Shown here: positions 51,810-64,000 of the stretch, in pieces | Layout: the number at the start of each line of letters is the position of its first letter | Numbering within the stretch: the stretch's first letter is position 1 | NCBI GenBank assembly: GCA_017590115.1 | Contig: JAGGNK010006892.1 | Coordinates: 12,439,736 to 12,503,735 of the forward strand | Direction of reading: 5' to 3' | Length of the DNA stretch: 64,000 bases | DNA from: Montifringilla adamsi | Taxonomy: Eukaryota; Chordata; Aves; Passeriformes; Passeridae | Made by a program: the position numbers and the translations under genes | The notes under the pieces: generated by a model | Database searches by the model: none | Told to the model about the DNA's origin: nothing | Seen by the model: the letters and a program-made list of their open reading frames with translations, nothing else

Positions 51810-53430
51810 TCAAAATTCTCCAGAGCAAATTGTCAGTACGGGTGACCAGGGATCCCTATATTTATTAAACTGAATGACCTGACAGTAAAACTCAGTTAAG
51901 GCTCTTGGCATTGGTGAAACTTCTTCCCACTCAGACCTACTACTGTGGTAGACTTGAACTTCATCTGTGATTTCTTCTGGAGCATAATCACCACCTAGTA
52001 TATAAATTTTGTCTTCTGTCCCAACTGCCCCTGCATTAAAGCCAGCGCACTCAAAAGATCCTTCCCCTTTCCAAACACAGGTTTCTGGGCAGAAACTGTA
52101 AACCTTGTAGGTGGAGAGATCGCATATGTACAATGTACAGTTCACTGGAACAGCTTTGATTAGAGTTGCATGGAAAAACTGCCCAAATTCTGCTACAAGC
52201 TCAGACCACTGATCAGTCATAGCATTATACTTAAAGAAACAGTCAAGGGATGGATTAAAGGCATCAGTAATCTCTACTTCTGAGCCAAGGACATAAATTA
52301 TATTCTGGCATGCACTTGCTTCTGGATAGTAGATACCTCTTGGTAACTGGCTTACAGACTTCCAGTCTTTGGAAAGAGGGTTATAGGATTCTACATCCAA
52401 AAGACTCCGAGTTTCTTGAGCTCCTCTGGTCTTTCCACCTATTACAAAGAGCTGATTTAAGGTTACAACAGATGTGTGCATTGTCCTCGGTTTTTTCATA
52501 GCTGACACTATGGCAAATTCATTGCTGACTGGACAGTAGCACCAGGTTTGGTCAGTGGCATCATGGAACGGTTCAGCAATATGAAGCCTGACAGTCCTAT
52601 AACAATTACCCTTGCATCCTCCAGTTATAAATATTTTTTCTCCATAGCTAGACAAACTTGAGCCTGGCAGATCAATCATGTGCGTATGTGGTAGTTCTTT
52701 CCATTTATCTGTTTTGATGTTGTAGCAGAATGTATGTCTGTTTTCTCCATCTTCATCGGTTTTATGAACAAATATATATTTTTCTGTTGTTGAAGGACGT
52801 GCATCTGGAAACAATCCACTGAAGTCCTGCACACTTTTAACTGCATCATTGATTATTACTGAGCAGTTAGCACTCTTAAGTAAGTGTTCTTCAGAATGCA
52901 GAAAGTCCTGCAAAGTCTTTTCAGGTAACTGGTGTAATCTCACTTTTTTAATCAAATTAGGCAGGTACTTCTGCCGTGTTTCTAAGTTGTGTTTGGTCCA
53001 CTGGAGGACAGCTTTCAACACTGATTCTTCCTCAGGAACATCTAGTTCATCAGCCTCGAGACATTTTTGTAATATCTCAAAATTCATCTCCAAGAAGTCA
53101 CTCGATCTGAGCAGCAATGAAAAGTGGTGTTGTACAAAATCTAGTGCATGATCAAACAAGCGGACGGACCCGTAACTTTCTGACAGAGAAAGCAACTGTA
53201 AGCAATTCACAAGATCAATACTTTTTATTAGGAAGTCACTGCAAGCTTTGGAAAGGAGTGAAACTTGAAGAAATGATGACAGTTGGAAGAGCATTTCCAC
53301 ATTGTCATTGGTTATCTCTGTTTTTCCTGTGTAAGCATAATCAAGAAAAGCTTTCACTGCCTTGGGTGATAGGTTACTAATAGTAACGTTGCCATCATCC
53401 CGTTCTTTCATATTAACTTCAAACATGGCT
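51810..53430 (-). CDS. KBTBD3: KBTBD3 coding exon 2: BTB end, BACK and Kelch repeats
   Basis: This large terminal exon encodes residue 75 (split arginine) to 614 and the TGA at 51812-51810. The acceptor is TATTCACAG|AGCCATG (AG at 53432-53431). Contents in order: the C-terminal half of the BTB fold (about 76-120, with LDYAYTGK), a BACK domain (about 148-255, VPEEESVLKAVLQWTKHNLE) and a six-bladed-type Kelch region (about 290-600) with double-glycine motifs FITGGCKG, FVIGGKTRG and YILGGDYAP and paired Trp/Tyr blade residues. BTB-BACK-Kelch proteins usually act as substrate adaptors for Cullin-3 ubiquitin ligases, BTB binding the cullin and Kelch binding the substrate; the substrate of KBTBD3 is not known to me. 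The open frame runs 11 codons upstream into the intron to an in-frame ATG that is not the real start. Confidence 0.96.
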
Positions 53431-56214
53431 CTGTGAATAGAATACAGAAGATATACAGACAAATTAAAGATTTAGCAAACAGATGAGAACACTGATGTGG
53501 AAGGAGACAATTAGGAGCACGTAATAATGTGGGCTGGTCTAAAATAGGTCTAAAATGTGGAGGTTCTTATATGAACAATGAATTTACTTGGTGTGTTTGA
53601 AGAAAAAAATGATTGGTGATAAGAATATACTCAAAGTGATGGCTTTTATAGCAGCATTATAGCAGCACCTGTGTTTTGTATGGATTTTCACAAACCGTGA
53701 TGAAGTCTGCAGCTCTCAGCATGAGAGAAAATATGAAATTTTTCAGGACAGCATCAGTTTCCACATTGGGAAAGAAAGCCTGATTTAAAAAAATACATAG
53801 CAAAAAAGCCCCATGAGTTAGGTCATGCAATGTGGATGAGTACATAAAATGATGTGGAAAAACACCCCTTCCAAATTGCAGGCTGAGCAAATGGCCAGAG
53901 AGATGATGGGTGTAGTCCTCAGAAATAAAAGTAGGTAAGGGGTAAGTGAGGAGAAAAAACACAAGGAAACTTAATTCTTGCTTTAGAGTCGACAGAGAGA
54001 TGTATGAATGCAGGCCAATGTCAGAGAAAAAATGAGATTTTTATATGATTGCAGGACACAATGAAACTGCAGAAAGTAGATTGTGACTGAATACAAAGAT
54101 TACGGTTGAAATTGTGGAATGAACTATTGACCAGGAGATTTGTGGAAATTTTATTACAACTTTAACTGCTTTATTCTAACTATGTAATAACATTTAACTC
54201 TTTCACACAATCTCACATGGCAAGGTAAAATAAAGTTTTACAATTGGGTAAGTGCTAGCAACAGAACAGTGCTGCAATATCCCTTGCCCTACCCTCCCAG
54301 AGATTAAGCCTCAAGCTAGGATAGCAGTGGCTTCTGAATATGACACAAGATAATAGTGGAGGAAGAGTTGGATAAATCATCAAATGCAAAGTAGAGAATC
54401 TGGATATTAATACATCATAGTTAATTAATATTAAAAAACAAGTGTTATAGTTAAGTTATACACTTAGTATCTCTGTTGTATGGGATTTTTAAAATCTCAT
54501 CCTTTTCTGAAGCCAAAGAGGACAAAAAAAACATCCCTGTGTATAGCAAATACTCTTTGGGATGTGAACATCTGGTAAAGCAGGAACTTGTCTGACTTCC
54601 CAAACAAGAACATAAAATTACAATAAGACACCTGTGTCCCAAAGACCTCTTTGCATACTAAGTGATGACCCTTACAATCCTTTCCTCATTAACCCATGAG
54701 GTATGAAATCTCTAATTAGGGAGTAAAATAGCAACTGAACAATACTAGTAGAAGAAGAGTGATGCAGGCAAAGTCGTTGACTCTGAAAGCTAACAAGTGA
54801 GGATCAAAATGTTGCAGATTCTTCGGTTTACACAATGAAGCCAAAACTAAGAGAAGTCCAAAAGCCAAGGAAGACAAAAGGTGTTCAATTTCCAAATGTA
54901 TGTAGTGTACGTAGGTACTTTTTATTCCTTGAAGATAAAAAATGGGCCTTGCATTGCAGGACAACTTATGAACCTGATGGCTGCTATTATCCGTCATATC
55001 AACCATTAGGAGCAGGGAGAGATCTCTCCTGGCAGATTTTAATCTGAAGAGTCTGTAGGTAATGAAAAGGATACATGCGTTTCCATGTGCTTAACTTCAG
55101 TTCTAAAAATTACCACTGGAAGCTATTTCATCCTAGTATTTCTTTCTACCAGATCATCTCAGTGCTGTCAAGCAGTTAAAGACAAATTAAAGTAGTCCCG
55201 TATGTCAGAGAAAAAAACAAATCTGCTCCTACAGTGGAGAAAGTGCTCATTTCATCTGTATTTCTTCTTTTTTTCAGTAATTCTTAGAACACATCTAGCT
55301 ATCTTCTGTCATATATGGCAGACTCACTTAGACCATGGGATGTTCCAGGATATTTGAAAACAACACTAACCTATGTATAGGCAACCAAATAGAGGTTAAT
55401 AACTCATTCCTGAGAGTCCATTTTTTCATTGTTAGATCTTAGTTTTGTTTTTAGTAAACGGTATTCAGAAACACTTTCAGTGTGGACCTACAAGTGTGAA
55501 CCTTTCTAATAAAAAGGTTAGCAAGGCTTATTTATAAATTAATATTCTGTATGTGAATGAAGGCTGTCCCTTAAGAATACATAGCTTTAAGCACAAGAAG
55601 GAAGATTCATTTCATGCTGAAAGGCTGAAATCTGTAGTTAGGAAAAGTATGCATATCTGTTTAAATACCTCTGAAGAAAATCTCCACTATACTGGCCACT
55701 CTTCTTGGACAAACAAAAACCAGTTCCATTCCAAAGTTATGTACAATTTATCCACAATTGCTCAGTACAAGATGTATTTGTAATCAATCGTTTCACAGTA
55801 TAAATGTGTCAAAGTAAGTAGACTATCATGAAAAGTCAAACAATATCCTTGCAGACCTTCAAGTACTGATACAGGCAACAGGTAACTCTTAAACAAACAT
55901 AACCTATGTCAGTTCAACCTAACAGCAGAACCACACATTTATGATTTGGAACTTGTATTACAGTTTTGACTGCTGTAGGAATCTGATTCATAGAGTCTTC
56001 ATGGCTTTCTGAAAATACAAAGAGCCATATCTGGCATACCACTAAAACGATGTTTGAATGCTGTGCTCAAAACTCTGCAGATATATGTAAATTGTGGGGG
56101 TTTTTTTAACTTTTGCTGTGTTTTGTTTTGACTTTTAATTCTATTCCCTCCCTCCCTCCCTCCCAGAGAACTTAGAATCTATTTCCTGCAAACTCACACC
56201 AAAATTAGGTTTAC
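53431..56214 (-). other. KBTBD3: KBTBD3 intron between the coding exons
   Basis: This 2.8-kb AT-rich phase-2 intron runs on the minus strand from GTAAAC to TTCACAG. A (TCCC)n tract lies at 56144-56164 close to the donor. No embedded gene or clear transposon was seen. Confidence 0.9.
56144..56164. repeat. (TCCC)n microsatellite
   Basis: Five to six TCCC units, about 50 nt inside the KBTBD3 intron from the donor of the first coding exon; on the transcribed strand it is a G-rich (GGGA)n run. Confidence 0.9.
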
Positions 56215-56438
56215 CTGAAAAAATCACTGCATGCTGCCAGTACACAACGATGACAGGGAATTATTTCATCTTTCACACGAATTTTAAAATCAAAAAATAT
56301 ATTTTGTTCTCTGAACTTTTGTAGTACTTTTAGAATTTGTTGTCCATGACCTTCAGCCACTAAGGAATTTATTTTATTTTCAGGAACAGAAATTCCATTG
56401 CAAATAGGTCTGCTAATGTAATCCCGTTGATTTTCCAT
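56215..56438 (-). CDS. KBTBD3: KBTBD3 coding exon 1: N-terminus and first half of the BTB domain
   Basis: This exon encodes residues 1-74 plus two bases of the arginine codon, from the ATG at 56438-56436 to TTCAG|GTAAAC at 56215/56214. The acceptor TTTCAG places the exon's 5' end at 56456, leaving an 18-nt leader before the ATG. Residues 1-30 are variable; from about residue 45 the BTB/POZ domain begins (FFDFKIRVKDEIIPCHRCVL, then AACSDFFR), with the Asp and His residues conserved in this fold. Joined to the next exon it makes a 614-residue protein, close to the roughly 608 residues I recall for the human protein. Synteny with MSANTD4 and GRIA4 supports the assignment. Confidence 0.95.
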
Positions 56439-56456
56439 GTTTTCTTCAATCTATTC

Positions 56457-59400
56457 CTGAAATGGAAAAACAAGTAATTGATTCTACAGTCTTATTATTA
56501 TCAAAAAACCAAACAAAATCAATACAACATAAAACAAAGAAAGAAGTTCCCAGCATTGAATTTAGTTTGTATATCATATGCACAGTTAGAAATTTGTGTT
56601 ACAATTGACTTTTACACTGAATTTGATAATACTACTACTTTGTAAAATACATACACACAGCAAATTTTGTCAAGTAGATTATCTGCCATATATCAATGAA
56701 CAATTCTACAGATAATACCCACCTGAAAGAATTTTTTAAATAAAGTCCACAGGAAGCATATCAAGGAGTGTGTTTAATTGCCATTTAAGAGAAAGACTAG
56801 TCCTAAGCTTACCCTCAAAAAACCCCAAATACTTACGATTTTACTTAAAATTAAGATGGAAAAAGAAAACTTTGTTACATATTTTACATTCCAAAAGGCT
56901 GATCACTCTACATCTTGTAGTGGAAGGGAGACACAGGCTATCAGACTGCATCCTAAGTGGATTCCCAGGAGGCACTCTGGACTTCAATAATGAAATACAA
57001 ACAACACCAAGAGCCTGGCTGAATAACAGGATTGCTGGGGCTTACCAAACAGGGTCATTTAGAGAAAGTTTGGTGACAGTACACCTTTGAGTGCTTAGTC
57101 AATTGAAACTCATTTTGTCATGTACCTCTAGTCTTGTTAGGAAGCTTTGTGTTTGCCCACTCTGTTTCATTTACAGTGGCATAAATTAACTGGCTTTAGA
57201 ACACATTTAAATTTAAGACCATCTCCCTTTCAGCAGCCAAGTTTTCTTTCTGGTGAAAATCCCTACACTGAAGTGTGTTTTTTTTCTACAGTAAATTGGT
57301 TTGAACTGTTTTTTACAATGAAAATATTTTATACCACTTTGTCAATATAAAGAAACTTTAAACATTAGTATATTTTATTTATACCTATTTAAAGAGCTAT
57401 TTATATATTGCAGATGCATAAAATGCCCTTACTGCAAATCTGAGTCAAGACTGCCTATTTTAAAGCTTAAAGAATCATTCCAATTTTTTTTATTCCAGGA
57501 TTTTGCTTCCACAATTGCAAATAAAATCAGCAACAGATAATGGCCCACCTGAATTGACAGGGGACAAAATATTCCAAACAAAACCCAGAAACAAGAAAAT
57601 ACTGGTTTTGGTTTTTAATTTTCTGAAAAGGCTCATCTGATGACACAATATATTCAGAGCAAACTAAACCATCAGGCAGTCTTCTTCACGTGAGGTACTT
57701 TCACAGCAGACTGATCTATACTTTATCTAGTCAGGTAGCTCCAACCACAAATAGACCTCCATGTCTCCTGGAAGAGAAGAGATCCAGTGATCTTGCTGCC
57801 AGCACTGGCACCCTTGGAGCAGGCATCTTCTCCTTCCCATGGTCAGACAATCTCAACGTATTCACTCTTTCCATTCTAAGCCTGAGGAACTAGGAAAATA
57901 CAGAAGACAAGACCACCATTTATTCTGATAATGTATGGCCTCATAAACCCCAGCTTCCATAAATCATGAAACTTTTTCGTATGTCAGAATTCTCTAGAAT
58001 ACCCATTTCTTATGAATTTAAAAGCCTGCTCCTCAAAAGGCTGAATCTTCAAAAGCAGAGTTACTTCAATAACATTAGTCTCCCACATTTGAATGAAACT
58101 TTTTAAAAAAAGAAAGTGAATTTCAAAGTTTTTTTGGCATCACATAAAATAACACTTCTTCGAAAAGAAACATAAACCTTTCTGCAAAATTCTGGAACTC
58201 ACAATTGATACTAGACATCTTTCTCCACTTACATGTAATTTCTGTAGCAAGCTCCAACCTACAATGTGCTTTCTTATGATAAAATTACCAATTTCAGTAA
58301 TATTCGTATTTGTATTATGAACATGGAAACATCTACAGTAATCAAGTCTAACTATACTATTTTAGGCAAGATATCATATGATCACTTTCACACAAGCAAT
58401 CAATGTTTCATAAAGTTTTCTTTTACCACACTATTACCACAAAAACTCTATTCCAGTACATTGCTATAGAGACTCTGAATTACACATCAATTTATTAATG
58501 CTTACATAAATTTGTTCTTCTGTTAAAATTGTTATTTGACTTAATTTTCCTTTGTATATTTATTCATTCTTACAATTATCAAGAGTGTTGATATCCTCTC
58601 TCAACTTTCATTAGAATTAATAATTGTCGAACTTTCCAAGGTCTACTTGTAAGGCTGAGTTTCTGGTTTTCCTTATTATTGCTTGCAGTTTTCTCTTTAC
58701 TCCAGTTTGATCCTAAATTTCTTTCCCTGATACAAGATTTGTAGTACAACGTTATGGTTCAGACCTCATCACTGTCTCACTAGACCAATTTCCAAGTCAT
58801 CTAGTGCATCCTAATCCTAATCTCTAATAGCAGTATCTCGTTATTTTCTTAAAAGCAAAATTCAGCAGTGTATCTTTAATGTTTTTGTACACAATTAAGG
58901 AATGTAGTAATGAACACTGTGCAATGACTTAGCCGAATTCACCCTTCTGTCCATTAAAAAAATACATATTAATAAATTCAATTTCCAGCTGTCTTGTAGT
59001 CAATTCCTGACTTACTATATAATTTTGGTATTAATGTACCACTTCACTGAATCTCTTGATGATTTTAGAGCCCTCCAAACTCTCTTAACAATTCAGCTAA
59101 ACTTGGAATGTTAAACAAGGCATTTATAATTATTTCATGCATTAATATGGCTCCTACAAAGCCATATTAATTATCAGTAGGAGTTTTTATAAATATTTGA
59201 TCAACTGTGACAAAAGGATAAGAAACGTAGGGGGTGCAGATATATGTTGAAGAAGTCTGCAGCTCAGGAATTTGCTCCATAAACTTCCACAGGATTCCAA
59301 TTACAAAGCCTGTCTTCATGTGGATTACCAAGAACCAAGCTCCAGTAAATGGTTCATTAGAATTGGGATCTCTCACTCTTGCTTTTTCAGACATGTCTGT

Positions 59401-62400
59401 GTGCTGCTCAGCAACCAGCCTTCAGCCTCTCCTGGAACATGACACAAGTACTGCTGTACGTGATCCAATCTCTCACCACTTGACAAAATCTCCCTGCTCG
59501 CGTACTGGACCTTTAGAGTCTTACACTGGCAAATGCCCCCTTAGCTATTAGCCTGCTTTTCTAAAAAAAACAAAAAAACCCAAAAGACAACAAACCAAGA
59601 ATTTGGTTGACAAACACAACTGAAAATTGTTCCAAAACTAAACTCCCCTAAAGTTAAAGTTTAAATTTAAACATTTGCCCTGGCTTATATTTATTGTAAG
59701 ACACCTCAAAACACAAGGCCAGTTGGCTGCTATAGTGAAAACTGATACAAACTTCACAGTTATTAAGGTCAACCCCATATAACACGTGTGGGGGACATAT
59801 GTGCACGTCTCAAATCTGTACAGGTCTCCAGTTGAGGGGTCAGGCATTCCTGACAGTCAAGGGGCAAGCAATGGCCAGTCTGTGTAGGGCCACAGAGCAG
59901 CCAGCAGTTGAACAGGAGGCTGGGGATAGTAAGCTACTTTTGGTCATTATGGTGAATGAAATAAGGGACTGCCTGGGATATTGGAGGGTAAGAGCATTCT
60001 TGTGATCTGTCACAAAATCCAGTAATAAGGGCCTAGACCTCATGAGTTGTGCTGTTTATGAGACTCCTCTGTCATAGAAGCATGGAGTGGTTTGGGTTGG
60101 TAGGGCCATTAGTGATCACCTAATTAGAAGCCTTTGGCAGTTTTAACACTGTCCTTTTCCCAGGACACTAAGGGACAGAGCAGTCTAGAACATAATGGGC
60201 TCATTGATCCAGATGCCAGGTAGCCACACTGAGAACTCTGATAAGACCATAGTCAAAATATGAGATATACACACATTCCTCCTAGTATCTAAGCATTTTA
60301 AAAAGCTACAAGTGTTTAACTGACCTTGATTCCATGCAAACAGCAGCCAAAACCTCACTGAATTTCTAGTGGAACTTTTCACTTCACCAATGCTAATGCT
60401 CCCTTTCCAAAGATATATGGAGGATGTAACATATTTATGATTGTCTTTTAGTTAGCACCATCAACAGTCCTTCTTAAGTGTTCTTATAATTCTGTACCTA
60501 GAAGACACTGAAATGTGTAATTTATACTTTTCCTTTGGGAAGTTCAAATGACCTTTATACGTGTATTTTATAACCTGGATATATGTTAAATCCTAGATAT
60601 TACACTAGGAGACTATAAACACAGCATACTGTTAAACTCATAAAGGAGACCAAAAACATCCAGGACAGACATTTTCAGAACATTCAGGCACACACTATAA
60701 AAATAACCACTGCAGCAGACCTCCTAGAAATGAATTTCATATCCATTTTACCAGATCAGAAACAGTAAAGCAAACAGAACTGTGCAGTGACCTTTGAGCA
60801 GAGAAGAACTTTTGTTTGTGCAGAATCTGTTGCAGTTCCTACCACAGCACTGATGGGAACATACTCACATAATGTATGTATATTAATAAACTTTTGCTGA
60901 AAAGATTTTGCTAAACCAACAGTCCAAATAGCCTTAGCTGCTACAACTGATAAATAAAATGGTTACAGAAGTTTAAATATGTTAATGAAGTTGAGAATGG
61001 TGGAAGATTTGCAATTATTTCTTGGTGAATAACCAAGGAAAAGGTATCAAACTAGGGAGAGGATGTGTAACAACAGTGAAGCATGAACACTCAAATGAGG
61101 GTCCAGAAAGGCAGTGGCAAAGACACCAAACTGTTTGCTCACTTTATAATAGTGAGATAAAAATATACATACAAATATGTGTGACTTTGAAATAGCCTAG
61201 GGAATTCTGTTTTGTGGAAGCACTGAGCACAGATAAGTATCACACATAGCTCAGCTTGTACTTGGCCAGGAAAAGCCCCGTAGGGCTGTGTCTGCCTGAC
61301 AATAAACAGGACCAAACCCTTGGAATGGGACTGAGGCTCGAGACTGTACCCAGCACAAGGGAGCGGCCATTCAGGAATTACAAAGAACACTGTGCAGGCA
61401 GACATTCTCTCCTCTTCCAACAAAGCTGGCAAAACCAGTCTAAACTCAACCCTGATTTGCTACTTTATTATTTACAACCAATTGTAAAACAATCTGTCTG
61501 CTTTTATCTGAAAGCACAATACAGTAGGGCTACAGCACTCACCAATTAAAAAAAAAATTAAATCTTCGTACTTCATAGCAGGTAACTTATGAGAAATAGA
61601 TTGTTCTTCAATGGAACATTATGTTTATTACATGGCCTTCTCCCAGCTTGGATAGTATGTCTTACTAGGGATCAGGATTTTAAAAAAGGGAAATCCAAGA
61701 GCTGGTATTTTACAGAACACTTTATGTACACAGGATGAAAGAATTAACCACAGTGAAGATGAAGAAATTGTATAGATTTCTCTAAAGAACTTTCAGGGTG
61801 TCTTTTCCATACAAAATTTAACAGTGCATTAGTATATGTTTTGAAAAGGTCAAGATCAGCATTCTAAGATCTAATATTGAAAGTATTACATTATTGAGTC
61901 TACTATATACCCATCAAGATGATCTACTATTTTCATTCCTTGTCCATTCAAAAGGAGAGAAACGAATGACTTGTTAATACGTTTTCAAGACACCACTCTA
62001 CACCATGCATCTAATTTAACATTCACTGAGATGAGTATGAGTGGAACACATATCTGTAGGATTTGGTGACACTTCTAATTACTGACTGAAAAGACAAGAG
62101 TGGTTTAAAATGTAATTAAACTATAAATACTGAGTACTAGTTCTGTGCTTTTATATTCTGTTAATGTGTTGATTGTCACTGATAGCCTAAGATTGAAAAC
62201 ACTAAAAGAATTCCAGGTTCCTGCCTGGAAATTTCAATGCAACTGAGTCTCACAGGTTTTTCATAAATAACTGAACTTCAAAGAAAAATAATTTTCATTC
62301 ATTCAATAATTTTCAGTCATTCAATCATTTTAGCAAGAAAAAAAAAAAAGCACAGGACATTTTGAGACATTTAATCCACAAAAATGACATTTATCAATAA

Positions 62401-64000
62401 TAAATGTTGGGATAGTATTCTCAGATTGAAAGGTGACACAGAGACTTTAAAGCTTTGTGTTCCTTAGAAGTGATAAAAAAAATCAACGTGGAAAAAACCC
62501 CAGCATGGTACCAGCAGGAAGTAAAGAAATTGCACTAATTCCTGGAAGCATTCCAAAAGTGGAAGATTCCCACTCTGCAAGCAGTGATCATTAAATTCAT
62601 GTTGCCTGATAAAACACATGAACCCATTAAGATACAGCAGTAATCACTAAAAATAAGTAAAACTGGCTGCATTTTATCCTAAAATTAAATTTCTCCAATT
62701 TATCAAGTTACTTTACAAATTATTTTCTTAGCCAAAAAAGATCAAGAACTGTAATTTTAATTTTCAGGAAAAAATGGAATTAAAATGACACACTGTACTT
62801 CTTATTCTGCTGAAAATAACTGCAAATTCTGTAAAAGAAAATGACAGCTTTTAATGGCTTCTGTAGTCTGTCACTTTTGCATATGATTAAAATGTGGGTT
62901 TTTTTCAAAATATGCATGCAATATTGAGCATCTTTAGAGAATAATTTAGCATGCCTTATTATAATAGCATGTTTTACTTTAAAGTGTGGGTTTATATTTA
63001 TATTTATATCCATAATTACATTACATATCATACAATGCATCTTGAGCTTCAGTTTGCATTTACACACAAAGCTCATTTAAAAAAAATATATAATCCACCA
63101 GTGAAAACGGTGCTACATATTTAAATCTCTTAAGTAGAGAGCATGGACAAGCTAAACCTATCAATCAAACCAGAGGGGATTTTTTGGGACTAGGGAAGAT
63201 CCACAATCCATTAGTATTATCAGTAACTAAATATACAAAATGCCACAATTTTCTCTTCAAAGTGCACAGAACACAAAGTTTGAAATGTAAGCCTCAGCTA
63301 CAGTTTGACACTGGTGAAGAGCGTTTTCCTGGGATTTTTCTTGACTGTGTTAAATCCTCCTGTGCTGTCAGTTAACTTTGTCTATTGGTTTGGATAATGC
63401 ATAAGATTATGCCATTCCTTGCTTTGTTAAATCACGGAGAAAAATAGGAATAACATTTTGAAAAAAGTTAAAAAACCCAACTGGTTCCTTGATTAAACAT
63501 TTTTTTTATTCAACATTACTTCTGTGTTTAAAATATTTTGCAAAGACCAATCTATACTCAGCTGTAACTGAGACTTACTCTGGACAGAAAGACCTTCTGG
63601 CCTTTGCAGAAACAGCAGTTTTCCATATTAACAGTGAGCTAGTAACAATGAACAACAACAACAAAAAAGGAGGATTGTAACAACTACCTGCAATAATACA
63701 ATTTTCAGCATTTTTGCATCATTTGTACATGGTCTATAGAGGATGGATGAAGTGTAAGTATTTCTAAAGACAAGCAACAGAAAGGTTGTAAATTTTCAAA
63801 CAGGCCCCAGTTTTTTAGCTACGGCTCAACTCCAGAACCAAAGGGCAAACAATTTATTACCTTTTGAGGATTTACAGGTGGACTATAATTGAGGAAAAAT
63901 GGGAATCCAGTTGACAACCACTGGAATTCTTAACGGAACAATGAGCACAGGATACAAGAGGCTTTTGTTTGCACAGATCCTTAGGAGCCAGAACCCCGCT
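56457..64000 (-). other. KBTBD3: KBTBD3 5' intron, continuing past the window
   Basis: At least 7.5 kb of AT-rich sequence lies upstream of the first coding exon, with no CpG island, so the promoter and any non-coding first exon should be beyond the right edge. One CR1 fragment is recognised (60073-60180). Short open frames, such as 59167-59394 minus and 61139-61432 minus, have no known resemblance. Confidence 0.7.
60073..60180 (-). mobile_element. CR1 LINE fragment (antisense, 3' end)
   Basis: The sequence 'catagaagcatggagtggtttgggttggtagggccattagtgatcacctaatta' is the reverse complement of the terminal part of an avian CR1 subfamily, followed by more diverged sequence. It lies in the KBTBD3 5' intron. 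The inner boundary is approximate. Confidence 0.75.

Noticed and set aside
53431..53462. Apparent N-terminus MSVYLLYSIHR of the KBTBD3 frame
   Set aside because: It is intron sequence before the acceptor. The BTB fold continues from the exon at 56215-56438, which restores a complete domain.
59167..59394. 75-codon minus-strand frame in the KBTBD3 5' intron
   Set aside because: Mildly protein-like, but no acceptor at its start, no known family and no repeat of the pattern; taken as chance.

Overview
The window is vertebrate nuclear DNA, almost certainly from a bird. It has spliced vertebrate genes with large AT-rich introns, one CpG-island promoter, several CR1 LINE fragments, and one avian-type endogenous-retrovirus LTR. 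Three genes are recognised: GRIA4 (+), MSANTD4 (-) and KBTBD3 (-). From general knowledge, this order and orientation match human 11q22.3 (GRIA4 > < MSANTD4 < KBTBD3, with AASDHPPT next), so the window is a conserved amniote synteny block. The species was not determined. The LTR type resembles those common in passerines and other neoavians, which is only a weak clue.

Region 1 (1-15.4 kb) is the 3' end of GRIA4, the AMPA glutamate receptor subunit GluA4. It holds the 115-nt flip exon (5134-5248), the exon for the last transmembrane helix (7482-7616), and the final exon with the long C-tail (14280-14444). The M4 exon has a second splice donor exactly 113 nt downstream. Using it gives the short GluA4c-type tail ending in SIKI, and the final exon then becomes 3'UTR. 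No flop exon was found by eye. A near-perfect AU-rich hairpin sits directly before the flip exon acceptor.

Region 2 (15.4-38.2 kb) is the gap between the convergent ends of GRIA4 and MSANTD4. It contains three CR1 fragments, a solo LTR of about 1.07 kb with an internal degenerate minisatellite, long A and purine tracts, and one unexplained exon-like open frame on the minus strand (29621-29780).

Region 3 (38.2-45.8 kb) is MSANTD4 on the minus strand. Two coding exons give a 345-residue protein with an N-terminal Myb/SANT-like domain and a C-terminal coiled coil. A 4-kb first intron leads to a non-coding exon inside a 1-kb CpG island with four same-facing CCAAT boxes.

Region 4 (45.8-64 kb) is KBTBD3 on the minus strand. 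Two coding exons give a 614-residue BTB-BACK-Kelch protein, a likely Cullin-3 substrate adaptor. Its AT-rich 3' flank reaches towards the MSANTD4 promoter. The first intron and promoter run past the right edge. The genes are independent transcription units; GRIA4 is neuronal, while MSANTD4 has a housekeeping-type promoter. No wholly new multi-gene system is evident. The most interesting signals are RNA-processing features of GRIA4 and the orphan exon-like frame.
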